Source: an uncultured bacterium
Lineage (GTDB): Bacteria > Bacillota > Clostridia > Lachnospirales > Lachnospiraceae
Reading direction: 5' to 3'
DNA length: 64,000 nt
Assembly (NCBI GenBank): GCA_947243845.1
Contig: CAMXIF010000001.1
Location: 62,001 to 126,000, forward strand
Both the position numbers and the translations under genes were made by a program. This document shows positions 15,087-24,518 of the stretch, in pieces. The notes beneath the pieces are model-generated. The model saw only the letters and a program-made list of their open reading frames with translations, was not told the origin of the DNA and made no database searches. Numbering within the stretch: position 1 is the stretch's first letter; each line of letters begins with the position of its first letter.

Positions 15087-16791
15087 GGGAGGAGCAAATA
15101 AGGTGGATTCAAATACGATAGATGCCAAATTGATGGCGAAAATGTTCCTGGCAGGTGCTAAGAATCTTGAAAGTAAAAAGGAATGGATTAATGAGTTAAA
15201 TGTATTTCCGGTGCCGGATGGCGATACGGGTACCAATATGACATTGACGATTATGTCTGCAGCCAGAGAGGTTTCTGCACTTTATGATATGGGAGATATC
15301 GATATGATATCTTTGTGCAAGGCGATCTCCTCCGGTTCTCTGCGCGGCGCCAGAGGTAATTCCGGTGTGATTCTGTCCCAGCTTTTCAGGGGCTTTACAA
15401 AAGGGGTAAAAGAGTGTCAGGAGATTACGATTCCTGTGCTGGCGTCAGCCTTTGAGAAGGCAGTAGAGACAGCCTATAAAGCGGTTATGAAACCCAAGGA
15501 GGGCACAATCCTTACTGTGGCCAAAGGCGGAGCCATAAAGGCGAGGGAACTGGCGGATGCAGGTGTTACAGATCTCTCGGAATTTTTATCTCAGGTGATC
15601 GCCTATGCAGATGAAGTGTTGGAACAGACGCCGGAACTTCTGCCGGTCTTAAAACAGGCGGGCGTTGTTGACTCTGGCGGTCAAGGCTTGATGCAGGTGT
15701 TGAAAGGCGCTTATGACGCATATCTCGGTAAGGAGATTGACCTGACACTTGACAAGACGAGCACCGGAACCGCGGCATCAAAATCCGGGGCGCCGAATTT
15801 TGAAGCACAGGCCAATGCGGATATTAAGTTCGGTTATTGTACCGAGTTTATCATTATGTTGAATAAGGTGTTTAACATTAAGACAGAGATGGATTTTAAG
15901 GCCTATCTGGAGTCCATCGGTGATTCCATTGTAGTAGTGGCAGATGAGGACGTGGTAAAGGTGCACGTACATACCAACGATCCTGGTCTGGCAATCCAGA
16001 AAGCGTTGAAATACGGTGCATTATCTAATATGAAGATTGACAACATGCGGTTGGAACATCAGGAGAAGCTGTTTAAGCTTTCTCAGAAAGAGGAGAAGAA
16101 GCAGGAAGAAGACGATCTTCCGGGGCCGAAGAAGGATGTCGGTTTTATTGCAGTATCCGTGGGTGACGGTATTGGGGAAATTTTCAAGGGACTTGGCGTA
16201 GATTATATTATCGAGGGCGGTCAGACCATGAATCCCAGCACGGAAGACATGTTGAATGCTATCGATAAGGTGAATGCGGATCATGTTTTCATCCTGCCCA
16301 ACAATAAGAATATCATACTGGCAGCAAATCAGGCGCAGTCTCTGGTAAAGGATAAAGATATTGTGGTAATACCTACCAAGACAGTACCGCAGGGCATTAC
16401 GGCTGTGATTAACTATGTGCCAGACCTGTCGGTGGAGGAAAATACAGCTGCTATGATGGAAGAGATGAAAGGAGTGGCTACCGGGCAGGTTACCTATGCG
16501 GTAAGAGATACAAACATTGACGGTCAGGAGATTAAACAGGGGGATTTCATGGGTCTTGGTGACAAGGGTATCCTCTCTGTGGGAACGGCAATTTCCAGTG
16601 TTACGCTCAGCATGGTGGAGGCTATGGTGACGGAAGAGATGGAACTGATCAGTATCTATTACGGTGCAGAGATAACGGAAGAAGACGCCGAGAAGCTGCG
16701 GGCGCAGATCGAAGAGAAATTCCCGGATTGTGATATCGAGCTACAGTATGGTGGCCAGCCCATCTACTATTATATCGTATCAGCGGAATAG
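15079..16791 (+). CDS. fakA: DAK2/DhaL domain protein, fatty acid kinase FakA-like
   Basis: 'NVFPVPDGDTGTNMTLT', 'SLRGARGNSGVILSQLFRG'. Confidence 0.85.
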   Translation: MTKGGANKVDSNTIDAKLMAKMFLAGAKNLESKKEWINELNVFPVPDGDTGTNMTLTIMSAAREVSALYDMGDIDMISLCKAISSGSLRGARGNSGVILSQLFRGFTKGVKECQEITIPVLASAFEKAVETAYKAVMKPKEGTILTVAKGGAIKARELADAGVTDLSEFLSQVIAYADEVLEQTPELLPVLKQAGVVDSGGQGLMQVLKGAYDAYLGKEIDLTLDKTSTGTAASKSGAPNFEAQANADIKFGYCTEFIIMLNKVFNIKTEMDFKAYLESIGDSIVVVADEDVVKVHVHTNDPGLAIQKALKYGALSNMKIDNMRLEHQEKLFKLSQKEEKKQEEDDLPGPKKDVGFIAVSVGDGIGEIFKGLGVDYIIEGGQTMNPSTEDMLNAIDKVNADHVFILPNNKNIILAANQAQSLVKDKDIVVIPTKTVPQGITAVINYVPDLSVEENTAAMMEEMKGVATGQVTYAVRDTNIDGQEIKQGDFMGLGDKGILSVGTAISSVTLSMVEAMVTEEMELISIYYGAEITEEDAEKLRAQIEEKFPDCDIELQYGGQPIYYYIVSAE

Positions 16792-16873
16792 AACCCTATT
16801 AAATGAATTAACAGGAATCTGACTATTTTATAAAATAATAATTTCAGGTTGTCAAATACGAAGCTATTAGCAA

Positions 16874-16907
16874 AGGCAGCGGACATTTTGTCTGCTGCCT
16901 TTTTGGA
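16874..16907 (+). terminator. Rho-independent terminator
   Basis: AAAGGCAGCGGACATTTTGTCTGCTGCCTTTTT hairpin + T-run. Confidence 0.8.
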
Positions 16908-17040
16908 TAAGATGATTGCGAAGCAAATTGCTTTATGTCGGGCGACATTCTTGCTGATCCATGTAAACGGAGTTATAATATGATTTGTAATGTGACAGAG
17001 AAGGATTCGTTGTATGGATGCTTCAAAATAGGGAGTGTTT

Positions 17041-19086
17041 ATGGATATCAAGTCGCTTAAGGGGGTCGGGGAGAAAACAGCCGGCCTGTTTCAAAAATTG
17101 TATATTACAACGGCGGAAGAATTGGTGCGCTATTATCCCAGAGATTATGAACAGTTTGCCAGACCTGTCTCCCCGGACAAAGCGCCTTTGGAAGAAATAG
17201 TGGCTGTGGCCGGGCAGATTGGGGGAAATGTTTCCACCAGACATGTGAAAGGGCTAAGCATCACGACTTTTGAGACAGTCTGTGATGGCATTCAGGTGCA
17301 TATGACCTATTTTAACATGCCCTATTTAAAGAATAGTTTAAAGAGGGGCATCCCTTATATCTTTCGTGGAAGATTGCAGCGAAAAGGTACCCATTATGTG
17401 ATGGAGCAGGGTAAGATTTATAAACCGGAAGAGTATATGGCGCTTGTGGACCATCTTTTGCCTCTATATTCCACGACCAGGGGGCTTACCAACAATGCCA
17501 TCACGAAGGCTGTGCGACAGGCAATCTCCCTGGTAGATCTGTCTGAGGATCCTCTGCCGGATCGGATTCGGGAGACGCAGGGGTTTTGTTCGCTGGAAGA
17601 AGCCGTGAAGCAGATGCATTTCCCGACAGACAGGGAAACCTTGGTGAAGGCCAGGGAGAGATTGGTATTTGACGAGTTCTTCCGCTTTATTCTGGTGCTT
17701 CGCAGGATGCGGGATACCAGTGAGCAGACGAAGAATGCCCATCCTATGATAGAGGTGGCGCAGACCGGTCGTCTGATAGAGGCCCTGCCTTATCGGCTGA
17801 CCGATGCTCAACAGAGGGTGTGGGGAGAGATTCGGGCAGATTTGACCTCGGATTGCACTATGAACCGGCTGATTCAGGGAGATGTGGGATCCGGTAAGAC
17901 GATTTTGGCTTTCCTATCCCTGCTCATGTGTGTGTCCAACGGCTATCAGGGAGCCATGATGGCGCCCACAGAGGTGCTGGCAAGACAACATTATGAGACC
18001 TTGCTGGAAATGCAGAAGAAGTACCGGCTGCAGATCCATCCGGTGCTTTTGACAGGTTCTACGCCGGCCAGGGAGCGGCGGGAGATTTATGCGCAGATTG
18101 AGAGCGGAGAGGCGGATATTGTTCTGGGAACCCACGCTCTGATTCAGGAAAAGGTGGTCTATCACAATCTGGCGCTGGTGATCACGGATGAGCAGCACCG
18201 TTTTGGGGTCAGACAGCGGGAGAGTCTGATGCAGAAAGGCAATACCGTACATGTTCTGGTAATGAGTGCAACGCCCATCCCCAGAACGCTGGCGATCATT
18301 CTTTACGGAGATCTGCATATTTCCGTCCTGGATGAGCTGCCGGCCGACAGGCTCCCTATAAAGAACTGCGTAGTGAACACCTCCTATCGGCAAACCGCAT
18401 ACAAGTTCATTGAAAAAGAGGTGGCGGCCGGAAGACAGGTATATGTCATCTGTCCCATGGTGGAGGAGGGGGAGATGGAAGAATTGGAGGATGTGGGTTC
18501 CTATACCCTGAAACTGCGCCATGCCCTTTCACCTTCCATTCAGATTGCCTCTTTACACGGCCGCATGAAAGCAGCTGAGAAGAACCGGATCATGGAAGAA
18601 TTTGGCGCTCATCATATCGATGTGCTGGTATCCACCACAGTCATAGAAGTGGGCATTAATGTGCCTAATGCCACGGTGATGATGGTGGAGAATGCAGAAC
18701 GGTTCGGGCTGGCACAGCTGCATCAGCTGCGGGGGCGTGTAGGACGTGGCGATAAACAGTCTTATTGCATTTTTATCAGTAAGTCAGAACGGCCCGAAAC
18801 TATGAAGCGGTTAAAGATATTGAATGAGTCCAATGATGGATTCTATATTGCCAGTCAAGACCTTGCCCTGCGTGGGCCGGGAGATCTTTTCGGAATCAGA
18901 CAAAGCGGTGATATGCGCTTTGTGCTGGGGGATATTTATCAAGATGCGGCACTCTTACAGTGTGCCAGCGACTGGGCTGACAGGATTCTGATGGAGGATC
19001 AGGAACTGTCCGGGGAGGAATATCAGGTTTTGCTGGATCGTTTGAATAAGGATATGATAAATGAGGTTGACTTTAGGACTATCTGA
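17041..19086 (+). CDS. recG: ATP-dependent DNA helicase RecG
   Basis: 'GDVGSGKTILAFL', 'TDEQHRFGVRQRE', 'QLHQLRGRVGRG'. Confidence 0.96.
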   Translation: MDIKSLKGVGEKTAGLFQKLYITTAEELVRYYPRDYEQFARPVSPDKAPLEEIVAVAGQIGGNVSTRHVKGLSITTFETVCDGIQVHMTYFNMPYLKNSLKRGIPYIFRGRLQRKGTHYVMEQGKIYKPEEYMALVDHLLPLYSTTRGLTNNAITKAVRQAISLVDLSEDPLPDRIRETQGFCSLEEAVKQMHFPTDRETLVKARERLVFDEFFRFILVLRRMRDTSEQTKNAHPMIEVAQTGRLIEALPYRLTDAQQRVWGEIRADLTSDCTMNRLIQGDVGSGKTILAFLSLLMCVSNGYQGAMMAPTEVLARQHYETLLEMQKKYRLQIHPVLLTGSTPARERREIYAQIESGEADIVLGTHALIQEKVVYHNLALVITDEQHRFGVRQRESLMQKGNTVHVLVMSATPIPRTLAIILYGDLHISVLDELPADRLPIKNCVVNTSYRQTAYKFIEKEVAAGRQVYVICPMVEEGEMEELEDVGSYTLKLRHALSPSIQIASLHGRMKAAEKNRIMEEFGAHHIDVLVSTTVIEVGINVPNATVMMVENAERFGLAQLHQLRGRVGRGDKQSYCIFISKSERPETMKRLKILNESNDGFYIASQDLALRGPGDLFGIRQSGDMRFVLGDIYQDAALLQCASDWADRILMEDQELSGEEYQVLLDRLNKDMINEVDFRTI

Positions 19087-19139
19087 CAGTAAGATTATTA
19101 AGATAGGATATTTTAGAAAAATGGGAGAAATATATTTAT

Positions 19140-20003
19140 ATGGCAAAGAAAATTGCAGTCATCACTGACAGTAACAGCGGCATTACCCAATCCCAGGCAA
19201 AAGAGTATGGTATCTATGTGCTTCCTATGCCTTTCATGATTGATGATGAGACATTTTATGAGGATATTACTCTGACACAGGATGCTTTTTATGAGCGGTT
19301 GTCAAGCGGGGCGGATGTGATTACGAGTCAGCCCAGCCCGGACGCCATCTTAAAAATGTGGGACGAGGTGTTGGAGGAGTATGATGAGATTGTGCATATT
19401 CCTATGTCCAGTGGATTGAGCGGTTCCTGTCAGAGCGCCATGATGCTTGCTGAGGAATATGATGGGAAGGTGCAGGTGGTGAATAACCAGCGCATTTCCG
19501 TGACCCAGAGACAGTCGGCGTTGGATGCGCTTGTGCTGATAGAACGCGGCATGGATGCGGCGCAGATTAAGCAGTCTCTGGAAGAAGATAGATTTAATTC
19601 CAGTATTTATATTATGCTGGATACCTTATACTATTTGAAGAAAGGCGGCCGGATTACGCCGGCAGCGGCGGCTCTGGGAACAATTCTGCGCCTTAAACCG
19701 GTGCTCCAGATTCAGGGAGATAAGCTGGATGCCTTTGCCAAGGCCAGAACCGTATCTCAGGGAAAATCTATCATGATCAATGCCATCCGGGGCGATATGG
19801 AAAAGAGATTCGGCGGTGTATCGGCGGACAATATCTGGCTGCAGATAGCGTACACCTATGACTTGGATGCGGCTGAGCAGTTGAAAAAAGAGGTGCTGGA
19901 GGCGTTCCCCGGATTTGATGTGCATATGGATCCGTTATCGCTGAGTGTGGCCTGTCATATCGGGCCGGGCGCGCTGGCAGTGGCGTGCTGTAAGAAAATA
20001 TAG
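19140..20003 (+). CDS. DegV family fatty-acid-binding protein
   Basis: 'KKIAVITDSNSGI', 'IPMSSGLSGSCQSA', 'HIGPGALAV'. Confidence 0.92.
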   Translation: MAKKIAVITDSNSGITQSQAKEYGIYVLPMPFMIDDETFYEDITLTQDAFYERLSSGADVITSQPSPDAILKMWDEVLEEYDEIVHIPMSSGLSGSCQSAMMLAEEYDGKVQVVNNQRISVTQRQSALDALVLIERGMDAAQIKQSLEEDRFNSSIYIMLDTLYYLKKGGRITPAAAALGTILRLKPVLQIQGDKLDAFAKARTVSQGKSIMINAIRGDMEKRFGGVSADNIWLQIAYTYDLDAAEQLKKEVLEAFPGFDVHMDPLSLSVACHIGPGALAVACCKKI

Positions 20004-20049
20004 GCAGTACGAGGAAGTTCCGATAGAAGATTATATATCCAGAACACAA

Positions 20050-20081
20050 AACCCGGAAGTAGTATCACTGCCGGGTTTTAC
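20050..20081 (+). terminator. Rho-independent terminator
   Basis: AACCCGGaagtagtatcactgCCGGGTTTT. Confidence 0.75.
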
Positions 20082-20114
20082 TGTGAGAGCGGACTGACAG
20101 ATATAGGGAAAGGT

Positions 20115-21554
20115 TTGACAGATAAAATGACAAGATACACATCGACAGATGATGTGCAGGAAGAAAACCTGCAAAGAGAATATATGGAGAAAGCGGCTGT
20201 ATATGTGTCAGCCCTTAAGGAAGAACTGGGCCGGACGCCGAGAGGGTGTGTGGTCACGTTTGGATGTCAGATGAATGCCAGAGATTCAGAGAAGCTGTCA
20301 GGGATTCTCATAAAGATTGGCTATGAGCTCACAGAATCAGAGGAGGAAGCTGACCTGGTGCTGTACAATACATGTACGGTACGTGACAATGCGAATCAGC
20401 GGGTGTATGGGAGACTGGGATATTTGAACAGCCTGAAGAAAAAAAATCCCCATATGAGGATTCTGCTCTGCGGCTGTATGATGCAGGAACCTGCTGTGAT
20501 AGAGAAAATCCGGAAAAGCTATCGATTTGTGGATTTGATTTTTGGCACCCATAATATCTTTAAATTTGCCCAGCTTTTGGTGACCATGTATGAAAATCAG
20601 GAGATGATCGTGGATATCTGGCAGGAAACGGATCAAATTGTAGAGCAGCTGCCGGTAAACCGCAAATATTCCTACAAATCCGGTATCAATATTATGTTTG
20701 GCTGTAATAATTTCTGCAGCTACTGCATTGTGCCCTATGTGCGGGGCCGGGAAAGAAGCAGGGATCCGAAGGAGATTTTAAGAGAGATTGAACGGCTGGT
20801 AGAGGATGGTGTGGTGGAAATCATGCTCCTGGGACAGAATGTCAATTCTTATGGAAAGAACCTGGAGCATCCCATTACCTTTGCTGCACTTCTTCGTGAG
20901 GTGGAGAAGATAGAAGGACTGAAACGGATCCGTTTTATGACATCCCATCCCAAGGATTTGTCAGACGAACTGATCGAAGTGATGCGGGATTCGAAGAAAA
21001 TCTGCAGACACTTACACCTGCCCGTACAGGCCGGGTCTGACCGGATTTTAAAGGCCATGAACAGAAGGTATACGAAAGAACAGTATTTGGCCCTGGTGGA
21101 GAAGATTAGGACGGCTATCCCGGACATCGCCATCACCACAGATATTATTGTAGGATTTCCGGGGGAGACACTTGCAGATGTGGAGGAGACCATTGATGTG
21201 GTGCGGAAGGTACAGTATGATAATGCCTTTACCTTCATCTATTCCAAGAGGACTGGCACCCCGGCGGCCGCCATGGAGGAGCAGGTGCCGGAAGCAGTGG
21301 TCAGAGAGGGATTTGACAAGCTGTTAAAGGTAGTGCAGGATACGGCCAGGGAGCGGGCCGCCTTATTACAGGGAAAGGTGATGGAGGCGCTGGTGGAGGA
21401 AGTAAATGAACAGGATGCATCGCTGATGACAGGCAGACTGTCCAATAATATGCTGGTGCATTTCCCGGCGGATGTTTCCATGCTTGGCAGACTGGTCCGG
21501 GTATCGCTGGATACCTGTCATGGATTTTATTATACGGGACACATAGTAGACTGA
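20115..21554 (+). CDS. miaB: tRNA-2-methylthio-N6-dimethylallyladenosine synthase
   Basis: 'TFGCQMNARDSEK', 'FGCNNFCSYCIVPYVRGRERSR'. Confidence 0.96.
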   Translation: MTDKMTRYTSTDDVQEENLQREYMEKAAVYVSALKEELGRTPRGCVVTFGCQMNARDSEKLSGILIKIGYELTESEEEADLVLYNTCTVRDNANQRVYGRLGYLNSLKKKNPHMRILLCGCMMQEPAVIEKIRKSYRFVDLIFGTHNIFKFAQLLVTMYENQEMIVDIWQETDQIVEQLPVNRKYSYKSGINIMFGCNNFCSYCIVPYVRGRERSRDPKEILREIERLVEDGVVEIMLLGQNVNSYGKNLEHPITFAALLREVEKIEGLKRIRFMTSHPKDLSDELIEVMRDSKKICRHLHLPVQAGSDRILKAMNRRYTKEQYLALVEKIRTAIPDIAITTDIIVGFPGETLADVEETIDVVRKVQYDNAFTFIYSKRTGTPAAAMEEQVPEAVVREGFDKLLKVVQDTARERAALLQGKVMEALVEEVNEQDASLMTGRLSNNMLVHFPADVSMLGRLVRVSLDTCHGFYYTGHIVD

Positions 21555-21639
21555 CTTGGTCAGTCAATTGTTTTCCGTGAGCATCGAACCGAAGGATTGC
21601 CTGTGATACAAGAGATTAGAAAGAAGATGGTTAAGACGT

Positions 21640-24288
21640 ATGGCTGAATTAACACCAATGATGCAACAATATCTGGAAACGAAAAAGGAATATCAGGACT
21701 GTATTTTATTTTACCGGCTGGGTGATTTCTATGAAATGTTCTTTGATGATGCGCTGATAGCCTCGAAAGAACTGGAGATTACACTGACAGGCAAAAGCTG
21801 CGGACAGGAGGAGCGCGCACCCATGTGCGGAATTCCTTACCATGCGGTGGACAGCTATCTGAACAAGATGGTTTCCAAAGGATATAAGGTGGCGATCTGT
21901 GAGCAGGTGGAAGATCCCAAGATGGCTAAGGGAATCGTAAAGCGGGAGGTAATCCGGATTGCCACACCGGGTACTAATTTAAATATCCAGGCACTGGACG
22001 ATACCAAGAATAATTATCTGGTCTGTGTAAGTTATTTTCCTGGTAAGATTGGCATGTCGGTGGCAGATGTCACCACGGGGGATTATTACCTGACGGAGGT
22101 AGAAGATATCCGCAGACTGCAGGATGAGATTAATAAATATGCGCCCTCCGAGGTGATTTGTAACGAACCGTTTTTTGTCAGCGGATATGATATTGAAGAT
22201 TTGAAAACACGGCTGAATGTATCGGTATATTCCCTGGCTCCCCATTATTTTGATGAGGAGAACTGCAGGAAAAATCTGATGAAACATTTTAAAGTGAATA
22301 CTTTAAAGGGCCTGGGGATTGAGGATTTCCCGGTAGGTCTGATCGCGGCCGGGGCGCTTTTACAGTATCTGTATGAGACCCAGAAAACATCGCTTTCGCA
22401 TTTTACCAATATTTATCCCTATCTGACCAGCAAATACATGCTTCTGGACAGTTCCACGAGGAGAAATCTGGAATTGATAGAGACACTGCGGGAGAAACAG
22501 AAGAAGGGTTCCCTTCTGGGAGTGCTGGACCGAACCAAGACAGCCATGGGCGGCCGTCTTTTGCGCAAATACATAGAACAGCCGCTGATTGACCGGGACA
22601 AGATTGAACAGCGCCTGGATGCGGTGGAGGCTTTGTGTAAGAAGAGTGTAGACCGGGAGGAAATGCGGGAATACTTAAATACTATCTATGATTTGGAACG
22701 TCTTCTCGGCAAGGTCAGCTATAAGACGGCCAATCCCCGGGATTTGATCGCGTTTCGTAATTCCCTGGCAATGCTTCCCTCCATCCGGACTGTGCTGGGT
22801 GATTTTGAGGCGCCGCTTTTAATGGAAATACGCAAGAATCTGGATCCCCTTGAGGATATTTATCAGCTGATTGAGGATGCGATTGTGGAGGAACCGCCGA
22901 TTGCCATCAAGGAGGGAGGCATCATCAAAGAGGGATTTAACGAGACTATAGATGCCTTAAAGAAAGCCAAGACAGACGGCAAAAACTGGCTGGCGGCCCT
23001 GGAGGAAGAAGATAGGGAACGCACAGGTATCCGTAATCTGCGCATTAAGTATAATAAAGTCTTTGGTTATTACTTTGAAGTCACCAATTCCTATAAAGAC
23101 CAGGTGCCGGAGGATTATGTGCGCAAGCAGACGTTAGCCAATGCAGAACGATATACCACACCTAGGTTAAAAGAATTGGAAGACAATATCTTAAATGCAG
23201 AGGATAAGCTGTTCAGCCTAGAGTATGATCTGTACTGTGAGATTCGGGATGCCATCGCCAAAGAGGTGGAGCGGATTCAGAAAACGGCCAGGGCGATTGC
23301 CAGATTGGACGTGTTTACTTCCCTTTCATTTGTGGCGGAACATAATCAGTATGTGAGACCAAAGCTCAATGAAAAAGGTCTGATCGATATCAAAGAGGGC
23401 CGCCATCCGGTGGTGGAACAGATGATACAGAATGATATGTTCATTGCCAATGACACTTATCTGGATAATCAGAAACACTGCATTGCCGTGATCACAGGCC
23501 CCAATATGGCCGGCAAGTCCACCTATATGCGGCAGGTGGCGCTGATCGTACTGCTGACACAGATTGGATCCTTTGTGCCGGCGAAGAAGGCGGATGTGGG
23601 GATTGTGGATCGGATATTTACCCGTGTGGGCGCTTCCGATGACCTGGCGAGCGGTCAGTCCACCTTTATGGTAGAGATGAACGAAGTGGCAAATATTTTA
23701 AGAAACGCTACGCCCAACAGCCTGCTTGTGCTGGATGAGATTGGGCGCGGGACTTCTACCTTTGACGGTTTGAGCATTGCCTGGGCAGTGATTGAGCATA
23801 TCAGTAACCGGAAGATTCTGGGTGCCAAGACGCTTTTTGCGACTCACTATCACGAACTGACGGAACTGGAAGGCAAGATGGACAATGTGAACAATTATTG
23901 TATTGCAGTCAAAGAAAAAGGCGATGATATTGTCTTTTTAAGAAAGATTGTGAAGGGCGGCGCCGATAAGAGTTACGGGATACAGGTGGCAAAGCTTGCT
24001 GGGGTACCGGAAATGGTCATAGACCGTGCTAAGGAGATTGTGGAGCAGCTCAGCGACAATGATATCACCGAGAAGGTGCAGAGCATTGAAGTCAATGTGA
24101 AGGGAGAGAAGCATAAGCCCGTTAAATATGATGAGGTGGATTTGGAGCAGATATCCCTTTTTGATACTGTAAAAGATGAAGATATCATTCAGGAACTGCA
24201 GGACATTGATGTGAGTAACCTGACGCCGGTGGATGCACTGAATACTTTGTACCGGCTGCAAAATAAGCTGAAAAACCGATGGCGTTAA
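21640..24288 (+). CDS. mutS: DNA mismatch repair protein MutS
   Basis: 'TPMMQQYLETK', 'ITGPNMAGKSTYMRQVALI', 'DEIGRGTSTFDGLSIAWA'. Confidence 0.98.
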   Translation: MAELTPMMQQYLETKKEYQDCILFYRLGDFYEMFFDDALIASKELEITLTGKSCGQEERAPMCGIPYHAVDSYLNKMVSKGYKVAICEQVEDPKMAKGIVKREVIRIATPGTNLNIQALDDTKNNYLVCVSYFPGKIGMSVADVTTGDYYLTEVEDIRRLQDEINKYAPSEVICNEPFFVSGYDIEDLKTRLNVSVYSLAPHYFDEENCRKNLMKHFKVNTLKGLGIEDFPVGLIAAGALLQYLYETQKTSLSHFTNIYPYLTSKYMLLDSSTRRNLELIETLREKQKKGSLLGVLDRTKTAMGGRLLRKYIEQPLIDRDKIEQRLDAVEALCKKSVDREEMREYLNTIYDLERLLGKVSYKTANPRDLIAFRNSLAMLPSIRTVLGDFEAPLLMEIRKNLDPLEDIYQLIEDAIVEEPPIAIKEGGIIKEGFNETIDALKKAKTDGKNWLAALEEEDRERTGIRNLRIKYNKVFGYYFEVTNSYKDQVPEDYVRKQTLANAERYTTPRLKELEDNILNAEDKLFSLEYDLYCEIRDAIAKEVERIQKTARAIARLDVFTSLSFVAEHNQYVRPKLNEKGLIDIKEGRHPVVEQMIQNDMFIANDTYLDNQKHCIAVITGPNMAGKSTYMRQVALIVLLTQIGSFVPAKKADVGIVDRIFTRVGASDDLASGQSTFMVEMNEVANILRNATPNSLLVLDEIGRGTSTFDGLSIAWAVIEHISNRKILGAKTLFATHYHELTELEGKMDNVNNYCIAVKEKGDDIVFLRKIVKGGADKSYGIQVAKLAGVPEMVIDRAKEIVEQLSDNDITEKVQSIEVNVKGEKHKPVKYDEVDLEQISLFDTVKDEDIIQELQDIDVSNLTPVDALNTLYRLQNKLKNRWR

Positions 24289-24308
24289 AGGGAAGTAAAT
24301 TCCTGCGG

Positions 24309-24497
24309 AATTAACTTCTCGAGGACCGCTTATGCGGCCTCGGATAGGCAGTAAGATTAGTATATGCAATTAACTTCTCAAGAACCGCATACGCGGCCTC
24401 GGATAGGCAGTAAGATAAGTTTATGCAATTAACTTCTAGGCAGTAAGATTAGTATATGCAAATAACTTCTCAAGGACTGCATACGTGGCCGCGGATA
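24309..24497 (+). repeat. Tandem array of a 59-nt hairpin-containing repeat (4 copies; one lacks 26 nt, last incomplete)
   Basis: AATTAACTTCTCnAGnACCGCnTAnGCGGCCTCGGATAGGCAGTAAGATnAGTnTATGC at 24309-24367, 24368-24426, 24427-24459 (26-nt deletion), 24460-24497. Confidence 0.9.
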
Positions 24498-24518
24498 AAG
24501 ATGTAGATGGAGATAAAT

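Noticed and set aside
24309-24497. CRISPR array
   Set aside because: The units are directly tandem 59-nt repeats with no unique spacers, contain a hairpin, and have no cas genes nearby; they match a dispersed intergenic repeat family.
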